Below are positions 28,173 to 36,632 of a stretch of DNA of 64,000 nt, piece by piece. Below the pieces are notes generated by a model, which saw only the letters and a program-made list of their open reading frames with translations, did not search any database and had not been told where the DNA came from. The position numbers were made by a program, and so were the translations under genes. Source of the stretch: an uncultured Prevotella sp. (lineage in GTDB: Bacteria > Bacteroidota > Bacteroidia > Bacteroidales > Bacteroidaceae); assembly GCA_946405145.1 (NCBI GenBank), contig CAMJGE010000001.1, positions 186,001-250,000 on the forward strand. Direction: 5' to 3'. The number at the start of each line of letters is the position of its first letter. The stretch's first letter is position 1.

Positions 28173-28292
28173 CAAAATTAGGTTAATTCAGCGATCCTTA
28201 CAATACCTAAAACGAATGAATTTTAACACATAGACAAGCACAGATTACTACTTTTTAGGTATTGCGCAACTCATTTTTCCGCCGTACCTTTG
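28173..28292. promoter_or_regulatory. Divergent promoter pair with a shared inverted-repeat operator
   Basis: Minus strand: TTG (complement of 28201-28203), a 20-bp spacer, TAATTTTG (complement of 28173-28180). Plus strand: TTG 28262-28264, a 20-bp spacer, TACCTTTG 28285-28292. CAATACCTAAAA (28201-28212) and TTTTAGGTATTG (28253-28264) are perfect inverted 12-mers, so each arm ends in one -33 box. The arms are 52 bp apart centre to centre (about five helical turns). They lie upstream of both start points, so they act as DNA, not RNA. Confidence 0.75.
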
Positions 28293-28314
28293 CAGTCGAA
28301 AAAAAGATTTCACG

Positions 28315-28716
28315 ATGACAAAGATCACAACGACAATCCCCACAGAGATGAAGGTACTGATGAACCACATCTATGAATTTAATAAAGGTGTACGCCAGAT
28401 GGTGCTCTTCACCTGTAAGAAGAAATATGGTCAACTGGCTGTGGATCGGCTTGAGAGTCAAGGTATCCCCTATGTCTTGCAACCTGCAGGGCAGCAGAAT
28501 CTGAATGTCTATTTCGGACGCCGCGAATGTCTGGATGCCATCCGACTCATCGTTACGCGCCCTCTCAACCAGCTGACACCTGAAGAGGACTTCATTCTCG
28601 GAACCATGCTTGGCTACGACCTCTGCGCACAATGCGAACGCTATTGCAAGCGCAAGAACGGATGCAAGGGCAACTGTGACGGAAAGTGCGAGAATAAATG
28701 TATCAACAAGAATTAA
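28315..28716 (+). CDS. DUF2023 protein with cysteine-rich tail
   Basis: 133 residues, no signal peptide. The main body (about residues 10-100) matches DUF2023 (MNHIYEFNKGVRQMVLFTC, YVLQPAGQQNLNVYFG). The last 30 residues hold eight cysteines (LCAQCERYCKRKNGCKGNCDGKCENKC), which could bind metal or an Fe-S cluster (inference). DUF2023 genes are known neighbours of flavodoxin in Bacteroidota, as here (21 bp apart). Confidence 0.85.
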   Translation: MTKITTTIPTEMKVLMNHIYEFNKGVRQMVLFTCKKKYGQLAVDRLESQGIPYVLQPAGQQNLNVYFGRRECLDAIRLIVTRPLNQLTPEEDFILGTMLGYDLCAQCERYCKRKNGCKGNCDGKCENKCINKN

Positions 28717-28737
28717 CCACATAAGTATAAATAAGAA

Positions 28738-29232
28738 ATGAACAAAACAATTGTAATTTATGGTTCCTCCACAGGAACCTGCGAGGCCATCGCAGAGAAG
28801 ATTGCCTCAAAACTAGGCTGCGAGGCTGTAAACGTGCAAGACCTGACAGCTGATGCCGTTGCAGCCAACCAAAACCTGATTCTTGGCACCTCTACCTGGG
28901 GTGCTGGTGAATTGCAGGACGACTGGTACGACGGACTGAAGACACTTCAGGGTGCCGACCTCAGTGGTAAGACCATCGCCCTCTTCGGCTGTGGCGACAG
29001 CTCATCCTACAGCGACACCTTTGTAGGTGGCATTGGAGAGCTTTATAATGGCATCAAAGCCAGCGGCGCCAAATTCATCGGCAGCGTGGAGACTGACGAC
29101 TATACCTTCGACGACTCCGAAGCAGTCATCGATGGCAAGTTCATCGGTCTGCCTCTTGATGATATCAACGAGGACGACAAGACTGATGGTCGCATCGACG
29201 CTTGGCTTGCAGCCATCACACCCGAATTATAA
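28738..29232 (+). CDS. fldA: Flavodoxin
   Basis: 164 residues. The FMN phosphate loop is GSSTGTCEAIAEKI (residues 9-22; the usual second Thr is Cys), and the two FMN-ring loops are STWGAGELQDDW and FGCGDSSSYSDTF. It is a long-chain flavodoxin, an FMN electron carrier that typically replaces ferredoxin when iron is scarce. This fits its divergence from the imelysin operon. Confidence 0.96.
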   Translation: MNKTIVIYGSSTGTCEAIAEKIASKLGCEAVNVQDLTADAVAANQNLILGTSTWGAGELQDDWYDGLKTLQGADLSGKTIALFGCGDSSSYSDTFVGGIGELYNGIKASGAKFIGSVETDDYTFDDSEAVIDGKFIGLPLDDINEDDKTDGRIDAWLAAITPEL

Positions 29233-29280
29233 TCACAGGCATAAAATTCATAAGAGTATTTGTTTAGTTTTAGTTTTGAG

Positions 29281-29313
29281 GTGGTTGATCGTGATGATCA
29301 GCCACTTTTTTTT
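29281..29313 (+). terminator. Rho-independent terminator after fldA
   Basis: GTGGTTGATC pairs with GATCAGCCAC (one G-T) around GTGAT, followed by eight T. Confidence 0.9.
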
Positions 29314-29469
29314 CGTAACTCTGCCATCAGAGATGGCGAACTTACCATGCACTCGGAAATGCAAAGAAAAACGAGTTTTCCTTTGCATTTCTCTCGTTTT
29401 TTCGTAACTTTGCAAGAAATCGCAATCTTTCTTTATGTAAAGGCAGTCTGGGGAATTGAGAAATTTCCA

Positions 29470-29493
29470 GGTTACGAATTGGAGACCGTACTC
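29470..29493. repeat. Candidate left attachment site (attL)
   Basis: GGTTACGAATT followed by a further 13 bp matches 38355-38378 at 20 of 24 positions, in direct orientation, with the integrase gene just inside the right copy. Confidence 0.5.
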
Positions 29494-29527
29494 AATTCCA
29501 CGTTCTACTATAAATTGCTTTCAATGA

Positions 29528-29575
29528 GCACCCGATGAAGAGTCACCAGCCGTATTATGACTCATCATCGGGTGC
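29528..29575. terminator. Long hairpin downstream of the RhuM gene
   Basis: GCACCCGATGA and TCATCGGGTGC form the outer stem. It continues inward for seven more pairs with one mismatch, around a 12-nt loop. It has no T-run; it probably ends or protects the minus-strand cargo transcript. Confidence 0.55.
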
Positions 29576-29614
29576 AAAGGTAATCATTTCTTCTGAATCC
29601 GCCAAATGCTTTGC

Positions 29615-30643
29615 CTATTTTTCGCCATCAAACGGCAACTCGCCCAGATATTTGTCAAAGTCGCTTTGGAATAGACGATCTTGTACAATGCGATATTTCT
29701 CGAATTCTGTTTCTGCATGTTCTTTTGCTTCTTCGGCAGACACGCTCCCTGCAGTCTGAAGTACCTCATTGCCACCAGCCGCTAAGATGGTGTCAATCTG
29801 CTTTGCCCAATCTTCCATCGTCATTGGGATATGGCGCTTAGCCATTCGCTCCGCCAATTCGAGAACACCATTTACCAGTTGTCCCATATCTGCCAGTTCC
29901 ATTTCTTTCAGATAGTTCTTGGCTATTGATACGTCCGTCTTGACTATCTTCCCGTCAGGTGCATTCTCCCATGTTGTCAACCCCATGTGCTCTTGTTCAG
30001 CATCAGCACGCTCTACAATCAACTCAGCGGCTGTTCGACCATGCACGGCATAATGCATCTTGTTTTGCATCATCTTGAAGAAGAGCCTTGTTGTTGGCGC
30101 ATCACGATTGTAATCAATAGCCGTTGCATAGATATCTGTCAATTTCTGATAGAATCGTCGTTCAGAGAGGCGAATCTCACGAATCTCTGCTAACAAGTGC
30201 TCGAAATAATCCTCATCCAAGAACGTACCATTCTCCATACGTTTTCTGTCCAACACATAGCCACGAATAGCATATTCACGAAGCACACTTGTGGCCCACT
30301 GGCGGAACTGCGTAGCCCGAATGCTATTGACACGATATCCCACGCTGATAATCGCATCGAGATTATAGAACTGAAGCGTGCGATTTACATCTCTATTACC
30401 CTCACGACGAACTACCGAAATTTTCTCGGTAGTTGCCTCCTTTTTTAGTTCATCCGTATCATAGATGTTCTGCAAATGTACACTTATATTGTCAGAAGTA
30501 CAGTCGAATAGCATCCCCATCGCCTTCTGGGTACACCACACAGTCTTGTCCTTATAGTACACCTCTATCCCTTGTCCCTTCCCTTCTATCTGAAAGATAA
30601 GGAACTCAGCTGTGCTATTTCTTATTTCTTTACGTTTTGCCAT
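29615..30643 (-). CDS. RhuM-family protein
   Basis: 342 residues from the start at 30643 (MAKRKEIRN); the frame extends to 30682 without better support. It matches the RhuM (virulence_RhuM) family: VWCTQKAMGMLFDCTSDNI, NLDAIISVGYRVNS, FRQWATSVLREYAIRGYVLD. The family is common in mobile elements and defence islands next to DUF1016 nucleases. Its biochemical role is not established. It is the last gene of the minus-strand cargo. Confidence 0.85.
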   Translation of the reverse strand: MAKRKEIRNSTAEFLIFQIEGKGQGIEVYYKDKTVWCTQKAMGMLFDCTSDNISVHLQNIYDTDELKKEATTEKISVVRREGNRDVNRTLQFYNLDAIISVGYRVNSIRATQFRQWATSVLREYAIRGYVLDRKRMENGTFLDEDYFEHLLAEIREIRLSERRFYQKLTDIYATAIDYNRDAPTTRLFFKMMQNKMHYAVHGRTAAELIVERADAEQEHMGLTTWENAPDGKIVKTDVSIAKNYLKEMELADMGQLVNGVLELAERMAKRHIPMTMEDWAKQIDTILAAGGNEVLQTAGSVSAEEAKEHAETEFEKYRIVQDRLFQSDFDKYLGELPFDGEK

Positions 30644-30688
30644 ATTTACATAACGTGTTATTCCTATTCTAATGTTTTTCAAACATAA

Positions 30689-31126
30689 TCAGCAGAAATC
30701 CCCATGATTTAGAAAGGCATCTAATGTCTCTGGAGGTAATTCGTCCGTTGTCAATGGACGAATTTCGATATGTCCTTTGTCGCCTACAGGAATGATGCTG
30801 TTTTGTAAATCGTCCGCTGACAATGGACGATTCTCGAACATGCTGCACCATGCCTCGTAGAAGATGCGCATACGTTTGATGCTGGTCTCAGAGAAACCCC
30901 TTAGTCCAGGCAGTTCCTGTTGCAGCAATTCTGAGATGGTACCAATAGCATTGCTGCCCCATCTTGCAGCTCTGCTTTGAACGGAAATATACCCACCAAT
31001 AGCATAGTAAAGAGCCAACACTTCCTTGTTTACTAACCGTGCTGCACGATAGCGACTTTCCAATATCGCTTCCTTGATAGCCTTTACAGCCTCAGCATAC
31101 GTCGCTGTTATTTGTTTCTGTTCCAT
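30689..31126 (-). CDS. DUF1016 N-terminal domain protein, truncated
   Basis: 145 residues from MEQKQIT. It is the DUF1016_N domain (AVLESRYRAARLVNKEVLALYYAIGG-like region and LPGLRGFSETSIKRMRIFYEAW) of YhcG-type proteins. Full-length relatives are about 330-370 residues with a C-terminal PD-(D/E)XK nuclease domain that is missing here. The end carries a small internal repeat, RPLSADDL and RPLTTDEL. It is probably a remnant, possibly still a binding protein. A -7 box (complement of 31139-31146) precedes it. Confidence 0.7.
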   Translation of the reverse strand: MEQKQITATYAEAVKAIKEAILESRYRAARLVNKEVLALYYAIGGYISVQSRAARWGSNAIGTISELLQQELPGLRGFSETSIKRMRIFYEAWCSMFENRPLSADDLQNSIIPVGDKGHIEIRPLTTDELPPETLDAFLNHGDFC

Positions 31127-31167
31127 ATTAATCGTTTGCAAAATTACAAATAAATATCAAAGTATGA

Positions 31168-32526
31168 TTAGAATTTGCCTAATTCTTTTAGCTCATTCAC
31201 ATCGTATGGAGGATCTTTCCTATGTAACATTGCATGACAATTAGGGCAAACAGGTACAAGATCTTTTATCGGATCCAATTCGTATTCCTTGCCAATTGAT
31301 GAAAGGGGTACTTTATGATGAACATGAATATAACCACGACCTATTGGTCCATACACTTCTTCAAAGTTCATACCACAAACAGCACATTTGCATCCATGAG
31401 CGGCTATACACTTTTCTCTAGCTTCTCGATTACGCTCATAGCGATTGACTATAATTTCCTTTTTCGCTCCTTCAAAAACCGTTTCAGGATTGGGAATCTC
31501 GTCATAGTCAGGAATACTTTGATTTTGGAAAAAAAGTGAGATGTATTCAAATAGTTCAGGATTGTTATGCATAGGAGTCTGAATACTTCGTCCTCCATTA
31601 AATCCATGAAGTTTCAAGTTATCTTCTTTCAAACCATCATTGAGAGATTCTGCTATGAATTTCAGTTTGTAAGTAAGATGACTTGTTTTCTTCCTATCCA
31701 CCCTATATTTTTCATCTCCTCTTACGCAATTATCCTCCACCACTTTTGTGAGGAATCTAATACGACGTTCATCTGACATAAACAAATAAACTTCATCACC
31801 AATAGAAAAGTTTGTTCTGTGCATAGTCCAACTTATAAAACCTATTTCATGTAAGGCTTCTGCATGGTGCCACATGCTCCTATTAGCAAAAACAAGCCAT
31901 CTTTTTGGGAGGGGGCCAAATAGCTCTTCGCATCTATCTAATAATTTGTATGAAATATAGCTAAGATTCCAATATTCCTTTTTATCGGAAATTCTTCTGA
32001 AAAGGGTGTAGAGATAATGGCTTGCCTTCTCCCAATTCATTGGGTCATATCCCGACAATGGTTCATCGGTATTTCTCCGCAAATAGTCAACAAGTTTATT
32101 GATACGTGTAATATCACATTCTGTACAAAGTATCTGGGGTTGCAGCCCTGCCAATAATCTATTGGTTGCAACATTCAGATTTCTTTTAGTATATTTCCTA
32201 ATAATGTTCCTTATTTCATTGTATTCGTTCCACAACGGAACGTCCTGACTTTCAGCAATCGCTTTCAAGTGCGGGGCTAATTCCATCCAATGTTCTTTAA
32301 TGGATGTCTTTTCTGCAGTAGTCATTTGGCCATTTCCCAATTTTGCTACACAATTAAGATTTTTCTCGAAGAATTGCTCAAAGACCTTCTTCTGCCACGT
32401 TGACCAATTGTTTCCCCTTTTGGCTTCTTCTATGAACTGATTAGTGTCATTCCTAAACCTTAGTCCATTGTCCTTAGGTTCTTCTAATCCATTAATAAGC
32501 TCTTTCAGTGATTGTTTCATGCCCAT
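31168..32526 (-). CDS. EVE-like/HNH endonuclease, probable modification-dependent restriction enzyme
   Basis: 452 residues (MKQSL at 32520 is an alternative start). Residues about 1-190 are a helical domain I do not recognise. Residues about 205-270 (RWLVFANRSMWHHAEALHEI, then FSIGDEVYLFMSDE) look like an EVE/PUA-like fold, known to bind modified cytosines. Residues about 385-440 form an HNH nuclease (CAVCG...HVHHKVPLS...CPNCHAMLHR) with two zinc CxxC pairs and the catalytic HH. EVE plus HNH is the layout of type IV restriction enzymes against modified phage DNA. The EVE assignment is by pattern, not search. Confidence 0.7.
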   Translation of the reverse strand: MGMKQSLKELINGLEEPKDNGLRFRNDTNQFIEEAKRGNNWSTWQKKVFEQFFEKNLNCVAKLGNGQMTTAEKTSIKEHWMELAPHLKAIAESQDVPLWNEYNEIRNIIRKYTKRNLNVATNRLLAGLQPQILCTECDITRINKLVDYLRRNTDEPLSGYDPMNWEKASHYLYTLFRRISDKKEYWNLSYISYKLLDRCEELFGPLPKRWLVFANRSMWHHAEALHEIGFISWTMHRTNFSIGDEVYLFMSDERRIRFLTKVVEDNCVRGDEKYRVDRKKTSHLTYKLKFIAESLNDGLKEDNLKLHGFNGGRSIQTPMHNNPELFEYISLFFQNQSIPDYDEIPNPETVFEGAKKEIIVNRYERNREAREKCIAAHGCKCAVCGMNFEEVYGPIGRGYIHVHHKVPLSSIGKEYELDPIKDLVPVCPNCHAMLHRKDPPYDVNELKELGKF

Positions 32527-32665
32527 TTCCTATTGATTATTATACACCATCATATAGTTTGTTCTCAGAGAATGAATACCAACGTGTGGCAGTGTATCTG
32601 TCCCCAATATTCCTTTGTTTTGATTCATTGTTTACCTATAAAAATCAAAGACTTATTAATATTTA

Positions 32666-33511
32666 TCAACACGACTTTAGCTTGATACTATCCATGATTA
32701 AGCTTGCATTACAATCATTTTTATGTCGTTGATAGTAATCTTTCGCTTGGGAATTAATATCGCATGATTCTTTTATTTTATTTCTCCTTTTTTGAGGATC
32801 AACTATTTGTATTTGAGAAAAAAACATATCTGTCGTTACGCACAGAGTCCATACTGGAACATTGGTGTTTTCTAAAAGCTTTTCAACAAATACACATTCA
32901 TCACTTAAACATGAAGTTAAGTAAACAGCCGATATTGTATTGTCTATTTCTATTTCACTAATATTGTCACTAACAATTCGGTATTCGTTTTCAGCATCCC
33001 ACACAGTGAATTTTGTAAACATTATGGGTTCTTTGTTACGAAGAATATACCTTCTTATGTCGTTTCTCGTTATTATGCCATTTATAGAAGGAAGTTTGGG
33101 TAACTTATCTTTATAACATACAAATCCATCAAACACTTCAGATTTGTCCTTATAATTAAGATACAATTTGTTAAAATCGAATTCCATGCACACACCTCTC
33201 CCTTTGTTTGCATATTGTCCCCACATCATTGGGTTCTTGAATCCTTCCATCCGATCATCGTCTAGCGTAAAACTTAATTGACGAAAAGACATTCTTACAT
33301 CATTAAATGCCTCTGTTAATGGGAGACAGCATGGATTGTTAACTTCAACTGTATGCTTGTACTCCATAAAATCATTAACATTTTCAATTGACCCAAGAAG
33401 GATTTTTTGGGAGAGCCAGATTTTTACAAAGCTCTCAAAAGACGTATAATGATATAATTTTCTTCCTCGAAGTGCTTCACAAGGAGGTTTCTGTTTATTT
33501 ATTGTTTCCAT
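32666..33511 (-). CDS. DUF2971 protein
   Basis: 281 residues, cytoplasmic. LYHYTSFESFVKIWLSQKILLGS at the N-terminus and MWGQYANKGRGVCMEFD in the middle are DUF2971 hallmarks. The family is frequent in defence islands, but no activity is established to my knowledge. It lies 7 bp downstream of the membrane-protein gene at 33519. The 139-bp gap to the HNH gene shows nothing clear. Confidence 0.75.
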   Translation of the reverse strand: METINKQKPPCEALRGRKLYHYTSFESFVKIWLSQKILLGSIENVNDFMEYKHTVEVNNPCCLPLTEAFNDVRMSFRQLSFTLDDDRMEGFKNPMMWGQYANKGRGVCMEFDFNKLYLNYKDKSEVFDGFVCYKDKLPKLPSINGIITRNDIRRYILRNKEPIMFTKFTVWDAENEYRIVSDNISEIEIDNTISAVYLTSCLSDECVFVEKLLENTNVPVWTLCVTTDMFFSQIQIVDPQKRRNKIKESCDINSQAKDYYQRHKNDCNASLIMDSIKLKSC

Positions 33512-33518
33512 TTTTGTA

Positions 33519-34835
33519 TCATTTCATTGCTATTATTGCCTGCATCAAAGCATATACTTCTTCTGCTTTAGATTTGTCATTTCCAAATTCTAATGCTAGT
33601 ACAGGCTCCTCTATTGATTTTATGCCTATCTTGACAATATATGAACTAGAGTGGTTGGGAGAAATAGTACTAGTAGATTCTTTTTTTGCAGTTACTGCTC
33701 CTATAACAGCTCCTGCCACACCAAAAGTTAGTGCACCTACAGTAGCACGCCCTAACATGCTACCTGTTTTGGTTCTCGTTACTTGAGAAATGGGGACATT
33801 CCCCTGATTTTTGTCATACATTGAACAACTAAGAATATCTTCAAAGCTATATTCTTTTTTGCCAAAAAATATTTTCTTTGGTTCCTGAAATATCAGAATA
33901 TCTTGATAGTATTTTACGTTGTCTTTACCATAACATGATTGTTTGTAGTTAACAGTACGTGAAACTACACCATATCTATCAATTAGTGCTTTAACATATT
34001 GATTATATTGTTCTTGGACAATATTCTTTTTCTTTAATCTTTCCTCTTCCTGAAGCCTTGCTTGAATTTTATCCTTTTTCATTTGTTTCCACATGAAGTA
34101 TCCTAATACAGCTATAGCCAAAACAGCGAACAAAACTCCAAACAAATATTTTAGACTATCCATAAGATTGTCATGTTCTTCTATTTGTTTGCGTTCTACA
34201 TAATAGATCTTTTTTAAGTTTTCATTAGTGATGATATAATAGAAACGTCCGTGTGGATTGAGAACGAAATCATTAGCAAGGCAGCGGAACGAAATCTTCT
34301 GATTTTCTTTTTCCCAAACATATTGAAATGATTCTGGATAGTATATGCTTTTTACAAAATAATGAAGACTTAATGTATCTAATACATGTTCCTTACTATA
34401 GATTAAGTCCCTTAACTCATACTCATTAATTCCATATTTTACCTCTGTCTCATATGGAATACCGGCATAGTCAGGTAATCCATATTTTTTTATAAGAGTT
34501 TCTAAAACTTGTCTTGGTCCATCAAGAAAATCGTTTTTATTTAATGAATCCTTATAAACCTGATACTTAAATACATATCGGTTAGATGGAGTGTAATTAA
34601 GCAAAATGTGACAATCTTCTTTCTCAAAAGCAATATTATAAAAAGAAGTATTGTCAAAACCGGCAGGGAATCCAGTATCAGGGAAGCCCATGTCTATGAA
34701 CATTTTGGATACGACATCTACATTATTCTCTTCTCTAATATCAAACAAAGTAAACAATTGTGATGTGTCCGCTTTGATTGTATTATTCAATAGAAAAGGA
34801 GCATTAATTAGCAAAATAAGAAAAAACTTTTTCAT
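33519..34835 (-). CDS. Membrane protein with glycine-zipper domain, unknown function
   Basis: 438 residues. A signal peptide (MKKFFLILLINAPFLLNNTI) is followed by an exported domain of about 205 residues, one membrane helix (about 233-250, LFGVLFAVLAIAVLGYFMW) and a cytoplasmic part. That part starts with a charged coiled segment (KKDKIQARLQEEERLKKK) and ends in a glycine-zipper stretch (MLGRATVGALTFGVAGAVIGAV, about 365-386) and a compact C-terminal domain. Not recognised as a named family. The topology resembles sensor or anchoring proteins; any defence role is inferred from neighbours. Confidence 0.6.
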   Translation of the reverse strand: MKKFFLILLINAPFLLNNTIKADTSQLFTLFDIREENNVDVVSKMFIDMGFPDTGFPAGFDNTSFYNIAFEKEDCHILLNYTPSNRYVFKYQVYKDSLNKNDFLDGPRQVLETLIKKYGLPDYAGIPYETEVKYGINEYELRDLIYSKEHVLDTLSLHYFVKSIYYPESFQYVWEKENQKISFRCLANDFVLNPHGRFYYIITNENLKKIYYVERKQIEEHDNLMDSLKYLFGVLFAVLAIAVLGYFMWKQMKKDKIQARLQEEERLKKKNIVQEQYNQYVKALIDRYGVVSRTVNYKQSCYGKDNVKYYQDILIFQEPKKIFFGKKEYSFEDILSCSMYDKNQGNVPISQVTRTKTGSMLGRATVGALTFGVAGAVIGAVTAKKESTSTISPNHSSSYIVKIGIKSIEEPVLALEFGNDKSKAEEVYALMQAIIAMK

Positions 34836-34931
34836 ATTTTCTTTGATTATATGTTTCTATTTTTATATTCTAGCTGTGGGGGGAATAACTATAATGCATT
34901 AATCGATTTCTGTCGTTGTTCTTTAATCCGA

Positions 34932-35726
34932 TTATTTTGTATACTCTCTCTCTTTAATATACTTTTCTATTTCTTTATCTTTAGACCTGTCGAAGAAACG
35001 AACATAAATGGTATATTTATATTCTCCTCTTTCGTTTCCGTAGTTGGGGCACTCTTTTCCTTTTATGGATATTTGTAACAACCTATTGTCTGTTTTCCAT
35101 TCGGCTACAGTACCGCCAGGGAAGTAATTTTTACGTTTTTCATAATCAGTATAGAACCAGTTTTCTGAGGATACGCCTTTAGAAGTACATTTCCCATATT
35201 TCTTTTCAAAATAACCAATAAAATCCTCTAATTGAGCACTCACTTCCGTCTTACTAAATTTTGATATATAGAAGGATTCCCATACAATTTGGGAGAGTTT
35301 GCCCTTCCATGTAAAACTCGAATAGTATCTACCTTGTGTCGTGGAAACGTCCAATACTTCTTTCTCTATATCAACAATCTCAATTTCCATGAATTCCACA
35401 TCAGCATAGATAAAACCATTTCCGTCAGGCTTATTATATCGTTTATATTTGTATACGTCTAACTTATTTTGAAACTTCCGAACGCTATTAATTGCCTGTT
35501 TCTTATCCATGCCATATAAGACCTCTCCAAAAATAGTATCACCCAACGCATCGAATGCTTTTACGCATTCATTTTTATTGTTCGCCCCAGAACAATCATA
35601 TGATTCAAACTCAACGTATGGAATGCTATCAGGTAACAAATCATCTTCTGCTGTTTTGTTCTTGTTCTGATTGTTACACGAAAGGAAGAGAAAACCTCCA
35701 ATCAATACACATATTAGCTCTTTCAT
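34932..35726 (-). CDS. Lipoprotein of unknown function
   Basis: 264 residues starting at MKELICVLIGGFLFLSC, a lipoprotein signal with Cys at position 17. The rest is a soluble, mixed alpha/beta domain with no motif I recognise. It lies 22 bp after the XRE regulator gene and 96 bp before the membrane protein gene. Confidence 0.6.
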   Translation of the reverse strand: MKELICVLIGGFLFLSCNNQNKNKTAEDDLLPDSIPYVEFESYDCSGANNKNECVKAFDALGDTIFGEVLYGMDKKQAINSVRKFQNKLDVYKYKRYNKPDGNGFIYADVEFMEIEIVDIEKEVLDVSTTQGRYYSSFTWKGKLSQIVWESFYISKFSKTEVSAQLEDFIGYFEKKYGKCTSKGVSSENWFYTDYEKRKNYFPGGTVAEWKTDNRLLQISIKGKECPNYGNERGEYKYTIYVRFFDRSKDKEIEKYIKEREYTK

Positions 35727-35748
35727 AATTTGATCTCCCAAAGTGATA

Positions 35749-35961
35749 TTACATAGATTTTATGAACCGTTGATTATACAAATCTTCGATACTGACATTC
35801 AAGAGTTTTGATATTCTTGCCAAGGTTTCCATATCAGGTTGTGAAGAGTTGGTGCACCATTTGGAAACAGTAGATGGACTCACTCCAAGTTCCTCAGAAA
35901 GCCATTTGCTGGTTTTCTTCTGTTCCACTAACACTAATTTCAGGCGATTAACGTCTTGCAT
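35749..35961 (-). CDS. XRE-family helix-turn-helix regulator
   Basis: 70 residues from MQDVNRL (a start at 35970 is possible). A single HTH_3 domain, with KTSKWLSEELGVSPSTVSKWCTNSS as the HTH and KLLNVSIEDL as the closing helix. As first gene of the minus-strand cargo it is the likely repressor of this set. Confidence 0.85.
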   Translation of the reverse strand: MQDVNRLKLVLVEQKKTSKWLSEELGVSPSTVSKWCTNSSQPDMETLARISKLLNVSIEDLYNQRFIKSM

Positions 35962-36311
35962 ACATTTCAAATTTTTAGTTTGGGTGTAAAATTAGTGAAA
36001 ACTATTCATCCTGCAAAGAAGAAAGTTCTTTTTTTAGAGTTTTTTATGAACATATGCCACAATAGCTGTTGCCTCTTATTTCCTTTTGCTTGACATACTG
36101 CAAAGAGTTTCCGTTGAAGGGTGTAGCCTAATACGCACTTTTCTGTGGAGTGCCACACAAAGATGCTTGTCTGCTTTCTGATGAGCAAGCTCGGCAGACA
36201 TTAGGGTCTTGTTTCCCTGAATTGTTATTTCACAACAAGGAATTTTTAAAGTAATCTTACCTGGAAATCATGATGTACCTTTGCCCGCAAATTACAAAAA
36301 CCAAACAAGAC
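35962..36311. other. Intergenic region between the XRE regulator and the excisionase-like genes
   Basis: About 350 bp without a convincing gene (a 60-codon minus-strand frame at 36006-36188 lacks a start signal and family). TACCTTTG at 36276-36283 is the -7 box for the plus-strand genes. Confidence 0.5.
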
Positions 36312-36632
36312 ATGGAAGTTATATCAATTGAGCGCAGTACCTACGAGGAACTGCTGACGAGCTTCAATAGCTTCGTCACAAAGATGAAGGAGATGGCCAA
36401 TAGAGGCAATGACAAAGGGTTGGGCGATTGGCTTGACAACCAAGATGTATGCCAAATGCTGAACATCAGTCCAAGAACTTTACAAACTTTACGAGACAAT
36501 GGGACATTGGCCTATTCTCAAATCAATCGTAAGGTGTATTATAAGCCTGAGGATGTGGAGAGTGTTCTTCATGTTGTGGCTGATAGGGGTAAGGAAAGCA
36601 AAATGTGTAACCTCAAAACGAGCCGCCTATGA
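36312..36632 (+). CDS. Excisionase-like helix-turn-helix protein 1
   Basis: 106 residues from MEVISIERSTYEELL (the upstream ATG at 36270 lies in the promoter). A MerR-like HTH_17 domain (WLDNQDVCQMLNISPRTLQT, then YYKPEDVESVL) follows a short helical N-terminus, as in the small excision and regulatory proteins of Bacteroidota conjugative and mobilizable elements. Its stop overlaps the next start (ATGA). Confidence 0.8.
   Translation: MEVISIERSTYEELLTSFNSFVTKMKEMANRGNDKGLGDWLDNQDVCQMLNISPRTLQTLRDNGTLAYSQINRKVYYKPEDVESVLHVVADRGKESKMCNLKTSRL

Larger units (their letters stand above)
29314..29614. other. Non-coding left boundary of the integrative element
   Basis: No convincing gene. It holds an 11-bp perfect inverted repeat GAAATGCAAAG/CTTTGCATTTC (29356-29366 and 29381-29391), an orphan -7 box TAACTTTG (29405-29412) with no ORF behind it, the left direct repeat at 29470-29493, and a long hairpin at 29528-29575. 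Confidence 0.6.

Noticed and set aside
28255..28722. 155-codon minus-strand frame over DUF2023 and the promoter region
   Set aside because: Covers the divergent promoters and is antisense to a recognised family.
29260..29538. 92-codon plus-strand frame after fldA
   Set aside because: It begins inside the fldA terminator and reads through a palindrome, the orphan promoter and the candidate attL; no family.
30735..30835. Two similar palindromic 21-mers in the DUF1016 gene
   Set aside because: They encode the repeated peptide RPL(S/T)(A/T)D(D/E)L; probably a small internal duplication rather than a DNA element.
36006..36188. 60-codon minus-strand frame before the XRE gene
   Set aside because: No promoter, no start signal, composition like non-coding DNA.
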